This document shows, piece after piece, positions 1-12,342 of a DNA stretch of 64,000 nucleotides. Made by a program: the position numbers and the translations under genes. How positions within the stretch are numbered: the first letter of the stretch is position 1; the number at the start of each line of letters is the position of its first letter. The DNA comes from Lithospermum erythrorhizon (Eukaryota > Streptophyta > Magnoliopsida > Boraginales > Boraginaceae): the NCBI GenBank assembly GCA_019722365.1, contig JADFUC010000184.1, positions 186,001 to 250,000 on the forward strand, written 5' to 3'. Under the pieces are notes generated by a model. It was not told where the DNA came from and did no database searches. It was given only the letters and a program-made list of their open reading frames with translations.

Positions 1-46
1 AAATGAATGACAAATTGATTATAGACACAATGCACACTGGAAGTAC

Positions 47-3033
47 CTGCACCACCAATGACGGATATCAGTTTTCCTTCTCGATACAAGAACTCTCTTA
101 TGTTATTTATTTGAATATGTTCAAGAACATCCAACCAAACTTCACCAATATCTCCATGGTATTTCCTCTGTAATTGGCTAACACTTAATCTATTCCTCTC
201 ATTGGAACTGCTATTAGCCTGATGCGGTCTGTCTATACCAGTACCCTGTCTTTTGGCATTATAAGAATTAGACCTGCCTTCTTGAGATACTATTCTGTCC
301 TTTCCAGGGAAATTTCTCTCTCTATTTGATTTTTCGGAATACTCAGCATTGCTCTTCCTAGGCTTCTGTCTGGGACCAGCATCGCTCAATTCTATCGGAG
401 TATGCTCAATCGTATCTGAGGATGAACTAGGCAGCATAAACAGCTGATCGGGAGCGAGTTGAAGCAGTGCAGCAGTTAGCCAGGTCATTCTGTCATTCGA
501 AGTTCTCAGCTGCTTTTCAGCTTCAGATAATGTCTTTAAAGCTTGGCGCAATTTTTCCATGTCTTCTCTGGACACTGTAATTAGTATTCACATTTAGTTG
601 AGTGAAAAATCAATGTAAATAACGGTTACAAAAAGAACAGGGTTACGGTTTGAATCGACTCGGATTTAAAAACTTACATGCATGTCTCCGGAAAAATTTT
701 CTTCTGTGACGCTGTTTATTAAAATTGTAGCCACCAGCAAGAATGTCAGTAATAACTGTGGCCAGTTGAGACATCAAAGCTAATGGTTCTACACCGGATT
801 CCGTTATCTCTCTCAGGTTCTTCACCGTATTAACTGTGTCAGCAGATAATGCCAAATCGAGTAGATCAACTAACTTCTCATCCGACACAAGGCCTGCCTG
901 CAGTTCCAGATAAGGAAATAAGAGCATGTCAACAAAACAGCAGGTGCAGCATTACTTATAATGTAATGAGAAAATCATTACTTAATTATAGATGATTAAA
1001 AAGTAATTGAAATTAACTCTCACCATTTCCTGGACTAAACTAACTGATATCTTCTGCCCAAGTAAACTCAACTGTTCAAGTGTCATCTCAGCATCCCTCA
1101 AAGATCCATCTGATTTAGATGCAATAAGCTTCAATGCATCCTTATCTATATCTAGATCTTCATTGGTAGCAATCCATTGCAAAGCATAGATTATATCTGC
1201 GTCTTTCAACTTGGGGAAAAAGAATTTCTGGCATCTGGATATAATAATATGAGGCAACACATCAAGACTTGAACAAACAAGAACAAAAACCAGATGTCTG
1301 GGAGCTCGATCTATGACCTTCACAATTGCGCTCCAACTGTCAGGTGTCAGTGTATCACAATCATCAAATATGAAGGTTCTATAATGTGACGGATGCTGAG
1401 AAACAATCATATAGTCAAGATGATTCATGATGCTCTCAAAGTCAAAGTTACTCAGAGGACCAATCTCTCTTATATTCCTGCTCTTCCTCATGTCATGTGC
1501 AACACAAGAATTGCAAACTCCACACGGTTTAGGATGCTCCAGGGACCGACAATTTAAAGCTCTTGCAAATATCCGAGCAGTGGAGGTTTTACCTGTACCA
1601 TGAGGCCCATAGAACACATACAGCAACCCAACCTTTTTTTTAACTGCAGCATTAGACAGAGCTTGGACCACTAAATGTTGTCCTACAAGATCTCTGAAGG
1701 TCCTTGGAGTGTATTTTTCAGTGAGACTTCGATGCCTGCCTTGGCCATTTCCTCGACGTTTGTGCTGCTCAGCAGACCTCGCTTCAGATGCCAGATCTGA
1801 ATCAATTCCATGGTTCAGAAGATTGTCAGCATAGATGCCCAACTCTCCTGAATAATCATGAACCCAGGCAGCATTTTCTGAACTTCCTTGTGACACAGAA
1901 GGGTCAAGCAACAACGGAAAAGCCTCAGCGCCGGATTTACTAGATGAACCTGAATCATAAGAGGTCACAGGAACACCGGAAGACTCTTTCCCCCTGGGAT
2001 ATGATCCATCATTTCTCAATTTTGAATCAGACAAACCACAAGACAAGCTCCTCCCTGCCCTGTCAAGAAATGATTTTCCCCTATGGTGAATTCTGGACCA
2101 GTTAAATGGTATTCCGCATGCATTTATTGCACCCCTAGAAGCAATTGGGTTGGCATAGTTTTCATCACCATCAATATGGTGACGTATCTGGTTTGCTGAA
2201 CCTTGATGCAATGAATTGGAGGCCACTGATATCTCATTTAGAGCACCAGCATCTCTGGATGTGGAAGCTCGATTTTTCCTAGCAGATCGAAACTTGCGTC
2301 GTCTTCCCCTAGCCAGATAACTTCGCTGGCCTTGAGCAGCTGGGTTAACTTCCTCAGCAAGTCTGTATCTTTGAGAATTCACATGGCTTCCCTGTACATG
2401 ATTACGAGAGGAAGCTGCATCGTCACTGTCATTTCTTAATAATTCTTCTAATTGCTGAGAGAGTGTCCTAGGCTGATAGCCTGATCCGATCCTTCCAGTT
2501 TGTTGATTGCTATTATCTCTACCCTGCGAGTTCCCAGAAAAGTTTTTCCGGACCAACCGATCTTCAGTTCCTGGAAGTTCATTGCCCCCAACCTCAGCAT
2601 CAGTACTCAAATGCCCCTTGCTGGACACTTCTCTCTTACCTCGTGCACGCCCCCCTAATCCACCCTGGTTACTATGTTCACTAGGTACAGTTGGTGAACT
2701 TCCCAACACCCCCCTTAAATCCGCTGGACGATCTACACCTATAGACCTTCTCCCAATTTCAACTCCTGAATCTCTTTCCCCTCTTCTAAGAAGTGCCTCG
2801 ACAATGGAAGGAGACTGCCACGCAGATGGACTCATCGAAGGATCCCTCAGGGACCTCGATCTCTGAAGCGCTGCCAGATCCCTCCTGAGGGATTGGTCGG
2901 CGAGGACAGGGCTATGCTTATGCATATGGTTTTTCAAATGAATGCAATTTGTTAAATGTATATGACCGCTCAAGTGATCATTAACATCAAAATTTGCATC
3001 CCTAAGCACCCGGTCTCCATCTCTCCTTATCAT
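47..3033 (-). CDS. STICHEL-like 3/4 protein (DNA polymerase III gamma/tau-like AAA+), 3' part off the left edge
   Basis: Plant STICHEL-like protein, homologous to the bacterial clamp-loader gamma/tau subunit; STICHEL itself controls trichome branching, and the biochemical role of the paralogues is poorly known. Exons read on the minus strand: 3033-1024 (ends ATG|GTGAGA), 897-678 (after CTGCAG, ends CAT|GTAAGT), 574-47 (after TTACAG, donor GTACTT). The next intron leaves the window, so the C-terminus is missing. Seen: a basic Ser-rich N-terminal region opening with the HIHLTNCIHLKNHMHKHSP block; Walker A GPHGTGKTS near residues 476-484; a four-Cys zinc motif ending CGVCNSC; FIFDDCDTL as the Walker B region; an ISRCQKFFF sensor-type motif; then SDEKLVDLLDLALSADTVN and a basic RRKFFRRHA stretch. 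The start at 3033 agrees with my recollection of the At4g18820/At5g45720 subgroup N-terminus. No frame breaks are seen. Confidence 0.93.
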
Positions 3034-3660
3034 GACTAGACCATCAATCTATCCAGCAACAAAGAATCCCTAAATTTAAGCTTAGATGTCAAGAGACCGT
3101 GCATACTTGCCCAATTTTTCACATTTATGCCACCAGCACTACAACAATATAGATCACACCCAAATTGAAAAATCCAATAATGAGCCTTAAATAGAGTAGT
3201 TGAACCTCCAAATGTTTGCCATACAAAAAAAGATTGCTCTTTTATTCAAGAATTACAAACAAAAATCAAAGCTTCCACCCAAACAAATTCAATTACAACA
3301 GAGAAACTAACACAAATAACCAACTAAATCACAACCCAACTAAGCAAAAAACACCAATAAACAATCCAAACTACATATAGTGGCCCTCAAACATGATTGT
3401 ATACCAACCCCACATGCATAAAGTTCACTAATTTGGACCATTTTGAACTATTACGATGAAAACAAATTATGGGAATTGAACATTTTTGCTGAAGTAAGCT
3501 GAGAAAGAAAGCAAAAATGGAGCTTTCAATAGCAATACATTCACCTGAATAAGATTCAAGAAACCTGTGATTGTTGTTGTTCTTCTCTCCCCCTTTCACT
3601 ATCTCAGATCTCCCCATTTTCTTTCCATACTTTCACATGAACTTCACGGGCAACTTTCAA
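3034..3660 (-). promoter_or_regulatory. Probable 5' UTR/promoter-proximal region of the STICHEL-like gene
   Basis: Upstream of the ATG at 3033 there is no conserved coding signal. A 76-codon minus-strand ORF (3617-3387) with no recognisable domain lies here and would be a long upstream ORF if transcribed. A possible CAG|GTGAAT donor near 3546 would allow a 5' UTR intron. No TATA box was assigned. Confidence 0.3.
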
Positions 3661-6418
3661 GAAAATCAAATAAAAGGGCACATAACATAAACAACAATTG
3701 CCAACCTACTCAATCGACAAAACGAAAACATCAATTGTAATTTTATTACTAGAAAATGAGAACATTAACTAAATAGTTTAAAATGGTATGTATTTTTGCT
3801 AAAAAAGAGTGCAAGTGAGCTAAAAAAATAATTATTTACTATCGAGGGTACATAATATTTTAAAAATGTAAAATCGTTACACTAACGATCTCAAAACTCT
3901 CCTGATAACCTTTTACACAAGATTCTGAAATTATGGGACAGAAAAGATGAGTTGGGGTGGGTGGATGAGGTGGGAGGGGGGTTGTCCTAAGGTTGTGGGG
4001 TTCGTACCGGGAATTGAACATTAGCACTGAAATGGAACGTGTCCTTGTCCATGTGTGTGTAGATGCATGTGTTAAACTGATTCTACCTATGATTCTGATT
4101 ATTGGACAATCAATTAGGAACATCTATATACTTGTACTACTACAAATTTGGATTCTTTAAAGTTTGTACTTAGACAATAGGGAGTCTCACCACTTATGGT
4201 TGTTAGTGCATTGACCAATTGATTACTTTTTAATGATAAAATTTATCATTACATGTTATCATTGATAATGTGTAACATAATAGTGGGATAAATTAGTGTA
4301 ACAGAGATATGAATTATGATGGGATGAGTTTAAAAAAATATATGATCGATATCAATTTTTTGTTTTTGCTTCTTCTTTTAATATTAGAATTTGTGATTCT
4401 AATACAATAATATTTTTATTACCATATATAATATCGATCACGTAACGAGTGACAACAAACTTTTCACTTTTATCTTCATTTTTATGTAACATATTTAAGT
4501 AACTACAATGTTTCAAAATATGAGTACAAATGTGTCAAAAAATCAGTAAATAATAACTCTTTAAAGGTTACTCCTATTACTTGGTTAGGGCTTAGTCAAC
4601 ACCCTGTTAGTCTTGCCTAATATGTTGTCATGAAAATTAAGGACAAATAAAATTGATCAATAGTTATGTTAAAGCAAATAAAATCCATTATAATACTATA
4701 AAATTGAATAGATAATGTTTTTCTACCACATTTTCTTCAACTTTTACTCTAGTAACCACAAGTATATACTCTTATTAACATTTATGGAAGCATATTATTA
4801 TTCTAGTACGTAATAATATCATTTAAATCTATTCCAAATTAAAATGTGACGATCATCTATGAAATGCAATAAATATATAAATAGCAGATCATGCATGGTA
4901 AATAGATGGTTGATATATCAAAAAGATCTGAAAGATCTCTACGTTTAACCTCACAAAACATACAATAAAATATGTTTTTGATTGTTTCAGTATATTATCG
5001 TATGTAGAAAGTAATGGACCCATTTTGTACAATAATGTAGGGGACCAAACAATAACATATATAAATATATAATAGGGTCCATTAAATTTGAGAAGACCGT
5101 TATACTTGCACGAACGGGGTCTAATAAGATGGACAATAATTGAATAGAATGGACATGACATCAACGGGAAGTGGTGTTGAAGCTGCAATAATCATAATTC
5201 CAAGTTGTTATCACTGGCTTGTCGATCGCACCTTGTTTTAAGTCATAATTCGATACTTGCTTGTTACTCGCTAGTTATCGCCATGATACATACTTACGCT
5301 GCTGTAATCACGTGACGTCAGACTTAAATTCGATCACAAGAATATTAAGATTTTTGGGCTCTTTTCAGAATGCTGCAAATGTTGTATATCTCTGGCCAAA
5401 TAATGGCAGCAAATAATGTTGAACATTTATTCATATTTTAGATGTTAAGAACGAGGACGAATAATCGAATGTGTAACATTTGTTTGGAATTAGAAACTAA
5501 AGTGCTATGTTGTTATTGCCATTATTAGATACTAGAATGTAACATTTATGAAGATTAAATTATCAATTAACTCACAAGATGGAATACGTTGAAAATGCAA
5601 TTCTGAACTGATAAAATTTAGTGCATGGTAGTACGGAGTATAAATTAACATCAACTACTTCCCTAATGAATGTACACGATAAAACAGGGCAGACTAACCT
5701 CTACAGACTACACACAATATTAAATGAGCTTCGCTACAAGACTTATCGTTGTTATATTTCTATTTAATGTCTATTATTTTAATTTTTCAAGCACATTTCT
5801 TTAACCAATTATTTTTATAACATTATCTACTAACTTCAATACAAAACAATTATCATTTATATTTTCGGGGGCCGATATTTGACTAATGATGCTTTTCATC
5901 ATTAAAAAATAAAAAATAAAAATTTTATCTTGAAAAGTAAAAATGACAAATATTTTGAATTGAAATTAGTATGAAATGTTGAAGTCAAGAATTCAATACA
6001 AAACTCAAATGATGAACTGATAAAGAAAACAACTTGTGCTCAAGTTTCAGAAATGGTTTTCTTAATTTTATTCAGTCGACTAGGGCTCTATTTATAGCCA
6101 AGGATTACAACGTTGAAATGTAACTAATGGATCCTACAATTCAGCTAAACTAAACTACATTATTGGAAACAACCTCAACTGCTATAAAGATTCTTATTTG
6201 ACGCCTACAAACCTGCAAATAGAATAGACAAATCTTAACAACTAATTTAAACCTGTAACTAATGGAGTTTCCGCTGTCTCGTTTCAATAATTCGCTGATT
6301 CAATCTGTACCTAAGAATGCTGATGCTTTTCTGTGAATTAGATGTATTGGCAGAGAATTTCTAATTATTTACCTGTTGCTTTATAGTAAAGACTCAATAT
6401 TTTTGTTAATAATGTTAG
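3661..6418. other. AT-rich intergenic spacer
   Basis: About 2.8 kb without a supportable gene. ORFs at 3860-4123 (-) and 4889-5188 (-) show no domain and have AT-rich, spacer-like composition. A Stowaway-like fragment TACGGAGTA sits near 5632. No complete element was delimited. Confidence 0.5.
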
Positions 6419-7838
6419 GAACCTACTAGTCCCAAGGAAAACTACATCTCTCGCTTGTCAGATAGTCTCAAGGAAAACTACATCACTCGCTTGCCAGATG
6501 ATATTCTATGTCACATTATTTCATATTTGGATATGAAAAATGCAGTTCGGACTTCTATTTTGTCGAGAAGATGGAGAAAGTTGTATGGTACTCTGCCTAA
6601 TCCCAAGTTGGAGTGCCATAAAATGTTTGAGTCTGTAATCAGCCACCGGTTACAAACAACTGCCACCTTTGTTATATCAAATCCTTTACGTTGCGGTTTT
6701 GTCTGATGAGGCATTTTCCTCGACACCTACGGAGATGGGTGGACTGCATTGTATGTTAGGTCTGGTGTTCGAAACCTGGATCTCAATTTCTGTTGTGACA
6801 ATGAGTTGCTTGAGGTTCTTGACCCCGAGATGACTGTGTTCCCTTTCAAGCCTCTTTATAGTGCACGCGTGTTGGAATATGTGCAATTGTCCTTTTGCAT
6901 TCTAGAACCAAATTTTGAAGGTCCATTCAATTCTTTGAAAGAAGTTATTTTGTACTTGGTTCCGTTACTTGATAAGGAAGTTGAAAGCATCTTGTCGTCC
7001 TGTCCACGACTCAGGTTGTTGAATTTGAGATATTGTAAACTTCCTTGTAAGGTGCTCGTTAATGCACTGGAATTGAGGACTTTGAAGATCTTTCGTTGTG
7101 AACAAGTAAACGAGATAGGCTTCTGTGCTCCTAATCTTGACTGTTTTGCATACTTTGGCAAAAGTACGTTATCCTTTTCTCGTTCATATGTTCCTAATCT
7201 GGGAAAGTGGTGTCTCGGTTTGGAGTTTGACAACCGACCACCACATGGTTTTGGTGGTTTTGTTCGAAGTGCTCCTTGCCTTCACACCTTATGCATCCAA
7301 GCTACTCCGTATCAGGTCTGTTTTGTATGATACATTTGATTCGCCATTCTTTTACTTATTTTCCAAGTAAGTACTAATAGTTTATAATATTCTTTTAATT
7401 AAATATATATTATCAGGTTCAATGTATACGATCAGAGATGCCTACAGTCTGGAATGTTCATCGCTTATCTCTACATTTTATCAAAGAATCTCTTGATCTA
7501 CGAGATATTATATCTCTAATCGCACTCTGCCCAAACCAAACGAGATTTGACTTATCGGTAAGTTTTTATTGAAGAGTAGATTTGTGATCATAAAAAATTG
7601 CAAGTTTTTATTCATGATGCATTAGCAATAAATTTTGTATTTGTTCTGGATGCAGTCCCACCTTTGCTGTCTGAAATATACAGAAAGAGATGAAGAAGTG
7701 CCCCTTACTTGTGTTCATCTAAAACTCGTGGTGCTCGATGGATTCAAGTTTTATGCTGCCCAAAAGAAATTTGCTTCACACCTTATAAGATGTGCTCCTG
7801 CTCTTGTAGAAATGAATATATTTTACCCTCTCTTATAA
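6419..7838 (+). pseudogene. F-box/LRR (FBD-family-like) gene, frameshifted and C-terminally truncated
   Basis: Relic of a plant F-box/LRR substrate adaptor for SCF ubiquitin ligases. The F-box reads ITRLPDDILCHIISYLDMKNAVRTSILSRRW in pieces from 6480. The frame hits TGA at 6704, and the LRR part resumes in another frame around 6750 (SGVRNLDLNF, then SSCPRLRLLNLRYCKL). Exons with good sites: to 7315 (CAG|GTCTGT), 7417-7557 (donor GTAAGT), 7656-7838. No ATG lies in the F-box frame; it opens after a possible TTAG acceptor at 6415-6418. Against the related copy at 34.3-35.5 kb, this copy has 4 extra bases just after CTGCATT (6744-6750), which breaks the frame. The C-terminus ends early after FYPLL, where the other copy continues about 45 residues. 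An exon skipped by rescue splicing cannot be excluded. Confidence 0.75.
6433..6504 (+). repeat. 36-bp direct duplication at the F-box N-terminus
   Basis: CAAGGAAAACTACATC followed by YCTCGCTTGYCAGATR occurs at 6433 and again at 6469. The period is 36 bp, so the reading frame is kept; it duplicates the residues KENYI(S/T)RL(S/P)D at the edge of the F-box. Confidence 0.85.
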
Positions 7839-7926
7839 GATGTGCTCCATTAGTCCATTACATATACACACGTACTATTTAAGTTACTACACTCCCCTCC
7901 CCATTCCCCCAAAAACACACACAAAG

Positions 7927-8268
7927 ATGATGATCAGAAGAGTAAGAGAGCGAGATCAAGGATTGGTCATGGCGTTAGTGGGGCAATATAATAACGAAGC
8001 TAGGGTTGTTAACCGAGATTTTAAGTTTGCGATTGAGAGTTTGAATGAAGCAGCTATGGTTAGAATTTTTTTTTTTTTTTGGTATTATGATTATTTGTGC
8101 TCTGATCTTTCACAGAAAGCAAAAGGAAAATCAAAAATAAAAGTTGGTGCAAAGGAAGAAGACATCGCTCGTGATGTTGAAATTGTATGGCTTACTAATA
8201 AACAAGACGCTCCGGCAAGATCAAAGCCAATATCGCTGACCATCATACAAGCCTTCAAAAGCTTATAA
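7927..8268 (+). CDS. Small hypothetical protein, possibly two exons
   Basis: Begins at tandem ATGs (7927 and 7930) 88 bases after the F-box relic. A plausible intron 8059-8115 (ATG|GTTAGA, T-rich, TTTCACAG) splits it into 44 + 50 codons with phase preserved; the unspliced frame is also open. The product would be about 94 residues, strongly charged: a basic MMIRRVRERDQG start and a lysine-rich second half (KAKGKSKIKVGAKEED). I recognise no domain, signal peptide or membrane segment. It may be a fragment of a larger decayed gene. Function unknown. Confidence 0.3.
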   Translation: MMIRRVRERDQGLVMALVGQYNNEARVVNRDFKFAIESLNEAAMVRIFFFFWYYDYLCSDLSQKAKGKSKIKVGAKEEDIARDVEIVWLTNKQDAPARSKPISLTIIQAFKSL

Positions 8269-8279
8269 ATAGTGATCAT

Positions 8280-9660
8280 GCCGTTCGCATTTTTCTGAGT
8301 TTACGATATATTACATGATATATGACACAAAAATTAGTAATATTTGTAACCATTTAGTCAATTCTTCCTTGTTTATAACATCAAAGAACATCTAACAATA
8401 ATTCGGAAGCGCAAACGTGCATAATTAAAATATCCATATATAAATTAAAAGACAAATTTATAAATAATTCAAACATATTAATCGATATAAATTAATACAA
8501 CATAAGTAATCGAAGTTATTTAAGTATCTAGTAAATTATATTAATCAATATAAATATAAATTCAAACATAATAATTCAAACATATTATACTCACAAAATA
8601 TCTATAAATTAATACAAACATATTAATCAATATAAATAATTCAAATTGAAATAAATTAACAAATTAAAAATAGAAATTAATAATTAAAAGGCAAAATTAA
8701 AACAAATTAAATAGAAATCAACAATTAACAACAAATAATCAATATCAATACCATTACCAAATAAAAATTAAAAAATTAAAAGAAAAAGAGGAAGTAGGTT
8801 TCAAGATATAAAAAGAACACCGCGATAGCGGCCAATCGCGGGCAAATCGGTTTTTCCGGGTAGTCGACTCACGACGCGACACCCACCGCAACGCGCCACT
8901 TGTGCATGTAGTCTTCACCAAACAATTAAGACCCTTATACTTTATATATAGTATATATATTCACATTTACGTGAGTCATGGTAATTTCCATGTAAGACAA
9001 TAACTCTGCACGCACTATACATCATATTAATCTTCTTTTAATTACATCATATATCTTTATATATGAGCACAAGATATATTGTCATATATGTTATAAAATC
9101 GACATAAAATGCACCAAACAAAAGAAACCATTGAAGATCGATTATGATATTCATGTATTATTACATTAAAAATACTGATGATATGTATTTCTTAATTATT
9201 AATAAAAAGATTGATTGGACTCTATACATTTTAATTGAATTTCCCACATATCGGTATTATTAAATCTTTTAGTCTTCAATTACTCTTAATTATATTATTA
9301 AAATAATTAAAAATTAATATTGTAAAAGTATTTTAAAGACGAATCCAATTATATAAATTTTATATTTTTAGAATAATGAATAATTAATAGTCAAAGTTTA
9401 ATTTTGCTCAAACGCCAATTAAAATGGTAATTGAATGGAATAATAAATTGCATTCCTAGTTCTAATAATTTGGGCTAAACCCAAAGCCCGTGTATATTTA
9501 ACCTTAAACTAATTGCATCTTATTTATTGTAAAACATTGTGATAATTAACCTAATTGTACCCTATATATTGTAAGCAACTTTTGATGACGAGGCCGAATA
9601 TTTTTTGTTAAAATTAAGCATTGAAAATTATTATAATCCAGACTTTAACCAGTTTGTGCA
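8280..9660. other. AT-rich spacer with diverged AT repeats and a small GC-rich island
   Basis: 8400-8760 is very AT-rich with a recurrent TTCAAACATATTAATC / ATATAAATTAATACAA theme, repeated imperfectly several times. At about 8820-8900 composition changes sharply to a GC-rich stretch with many CpG (CGCGATAGCGGCCAATCGCG). No gene is seen. Confidence 0.5.
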
Positions 9661-9777
9661 TTGGAATGTGTATCGAGCAAATCTTTCTCTGGTTATTTCC
9701 GTTCATATTTTGTTATATGTAGCTTGATTATTGAAAATGGTGACTTATGTTTTATTTACGGATGTGTTTTCTCACAG

Positions 9778-10409
9778 TATGGAATAGTCCCTGACGAAAA
9801 AGACATTGCTGCTCCTCGAGTTGTATCCAGACAAATTAATTGCGTTAGACCTAAATTTGAACAAATTAAAGCACTCGTTGGACAAATTAAAGCACCTAAA
9901 TTCGTTGGAAAAATTAAAGCACTTATTCGAAAAATTAATGAAATCGACGAGTTTATGCTGGTAAGTCTAGGGTTTCGTGATTTTTTTTATTTATCTTGAT
10001 CAATTATATCACGTCTAATAAGACTATTATCGAGCTGGGTTAAAATGGTTACGTGGTTGGTTAGTCTCCTTACTTAAAGATGTCCGTACTTTCGAGTATG
10101 GGGTAATAGCAAAACCCGGCTTGTTACAATATACGGAGTATGAAATTTTTGCATTTTTTATTTTATTGGTTGTACAATACTTGCTTGTTATCTATTTATT
10201 TTAAAGCATGATTAGTGCAGGCATGGATAATTGTTAGAGCGTCTATAGTTGTTAGTGGAGGTATTATTTGTTTCAGCCTCCTAAAGGGTATGAATGACAT
10301 GAAGGAAGAGATGAATGTGATGAACGAAGCGTGGAATGAGATGAAAGAAGGGTGGAATGAGTTGAATGAAGCGTTCAAGGACGCATCGGACATTCTCTCC
10401 AGCAGGTAG
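9778..10409 (+). CDS. Unrecognised small membrane-anchored protein, copy A (5' end undetermined)
   Basis: Two exons fit well: 9778-9960 (after TTTTCTCACAG, ending CTG|GTAAGT, 61 codons) and 10221-10409 (after TTAGTGCAG, 62 codons plus TAG), both phase 0. Exon one has a repeated QIKA / KIKA pattern (FEQIKALVGQIKAPKFVGKIKALI read in parts). Exon two begins with one hydrophobic helix (AWIIVRASIVVSGGIICFSL), then a Met/Asn/Glu/Trp-rich amphipathic tail built of MN-M-E-WNEMKE-type repeats, likely helical. No ATG-bearing first exon could be assigned upstream of 9778. A partial copy lies about 2.1 kb downstream. I do not recognise the family; a small single-pass membrane protein is inferred from hydropathy only. 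Confidence 0.45.
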
Positions 10410-11140
10410 GGGGTGGAATTCTCACAGTTCCGACGAATTCTCCAGAAATGACTTCCAGCTTAATGATTTCATGCATTTCTTGTTTTGAATATATACTTTC
10501 AATGGCAAAAGATATCAATGATCAGCGATGCTTGTTTACCGTGACGCCATCGCTTTCATTCGATCACTTACGTTTCAAATCGTATCGTATTAATGCATTT
10601 ATCTTTTAAAAAAGTGCATTCCATATTATTGCCATAGTGTTGTAATTGATGTAGAGTAATGTAAGATAGAGGTTTAGGAAACATGAACTGCCTATCTAAT
10701 GAGGACACCATCCACTGCAACAAATATATACATAAGAGGTTTTATATTACAAATATTTTTCAGTTAAATTAAAAAAGCAAAAAAAATCATTGTAAAACTC
10801 CATAAATAAAAATAATCAACCAACATTATAGATATTTGTTTAGAATATATGAGTATACACCATACTGGATTCAATTAAAGTGACGAATTCCCTCCCCGTC
10901 CCCGTATCCTATCACGAATCATCCCGGCCTTGCCCAGGTACAATGCCCTTTATCAACTCGACACTATTTGTAAAGTACTCCGTATTATTGTACTATGTTG
11001 AATCGATTACTGTAGTAGGAAAAGAAAGTAAACAAATTAATTTTTGGTATTCGACATACAAAAAGCGTAAATTAATCCCTTTGGTGAATTTACTCAATTA
11101 CGGAGTAGTAAATAGACTAGTGATATATATATACTTATTT
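10410..11140. other. 3' flank of copy A, part of the tandem duplication
   Basis: Non-coding. Segments such as GACTTCCAGCTTAATGATTT (10449) and ACAATGCCCTTTATC (about 10940) recur after copy B at about 12550 and 12705, so the duplication includes the 3' flank. The 88-codon ORF at 10880-11146 has no recognisable features. Confidence 0.5.
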
Positions 11141-11640
11141 GTCTGAGTTGGCCCAAGTTTTTCGGCTCCCAATAGATAAGATCATGACACGTTGCACCAT
11201 CCTATGGGGAATTGGTACTATGACTCTCCCTTGTACTTGACTATAAATACTACCTCATTAGTATACACTCCCTTAATTCCAAATTATTATTTCCTAGTAC
11301 ATCTCTGAATTTAGTACAATCTTGTATTTATCTTTACACCTCATATATAAGATTCTAACTTGATTGTCGGAGCTTCTGTTATCGCACCCGCGGTCATGCT
11401 TTCAGGTGCACGACGGATCAAGTTCTGGACCCGCAAGACACAATCACTCCAGTACATTCTAGCGGTTCGAGGACTGAGCGGTTCTCAAAGCATATCTCGA
11501 AAAGAATCATTTCAATCCGCTTGACAAGGATAATAGAGACTTCCATATTAGTTGAAAGTCCTGTAATAAGTCCTATTGTTAATTGTAATTTCCCGTATGT
11601 AGCGAATTACGATTATCAACAAGTTTACTGTGTAAACAAT
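11141..11640 (+). mobile_element. Possible Ty3/gypsy-type LTR fragment or solo LTR
   Basis: CTATAAATACTACC near 11241 looks like an LTR promoter TATA. About 100 bases on, AACTTGATTGTCGGAGC (11357) resembles the R/U5 motif (ACTTGAGCGTCGGAG) common in plant gypsy LTRs. Precise LTR ends, primer-binding site and target duplication were not found, so this is tentative. Confidence 0.35.
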
Positions 11641-12170
11641 TTTCGTTAAATAATGAATCTAGTTGAAAATTTAAACGATTTCATTTGATATTATTTTATT
11701 ATTTTATTTTGATACTTGAGTTGCCTCTCTAGAGCGAATACTTAGTGGGTGGTTGAATAATTGACAAAGATAGAAATTAGAAAATGACGGACCATTTTTG
11801 TACAATAATGTAGGACCCAACGATAAGATAAGTACATAACATATGCTATAATTAGTTAATCGAGTTTTTTAATATGTTAAGAAGTAAAATTGAAAATAAT
11901 AAGAAAATATATTTAATAAATATTTTATATTAAGTCAGTCCAAATCTTGTACTCCCTTCGCTTTTTTGGGCTTGTCGCTCTATCAATTGCATATAAATTA
12001 TGAAAATAAAAGAGTAAAAACTATGAATAAAAACGTGAAATGACAATCATTTAAAACCTATCATTGGTTTATTGATGAAAATTAGTCAAAAAGTATATTG
12101 AATATATAAGACAACTTTCTACGTTGGGGACGACAAATATTTTCAAATAAAAATTTATACTTAGAACGAT
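11641..12170. other. Spacer with a Stowaway-like fragment
   Basis: TACTCCCTTCGCTTTTTTGG at about 11951 resembles a Stowaway/mariner-type terminus, and GGGGACGACAAAT near 12127 a diverged opposite end. It lies where copy B's first exon would be expected, so it may mark the upstream breakpoint of the duplication. Confidence 0.35.
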
Positions 12171-12342
12171 AATAGCAAACCCGGCTCATCATTACACAAA
12201 GATGTCGCTACAACTTTCGAGTAACGGGTAATAGCAAACCCGGCTCGTTACACTATACATAGTATGAAGTTTTTGCACTTTTTATTTTATTGGTTGTACT
12301 TGTTATCTACTTATTATTTTATTTAAAGCATCATTAGTACAG

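Noticed and set aside
3860..4123. 87-codon minus ORF
   Set aside because: Pro/Thr/His-rich low-complexity translation with no domain.
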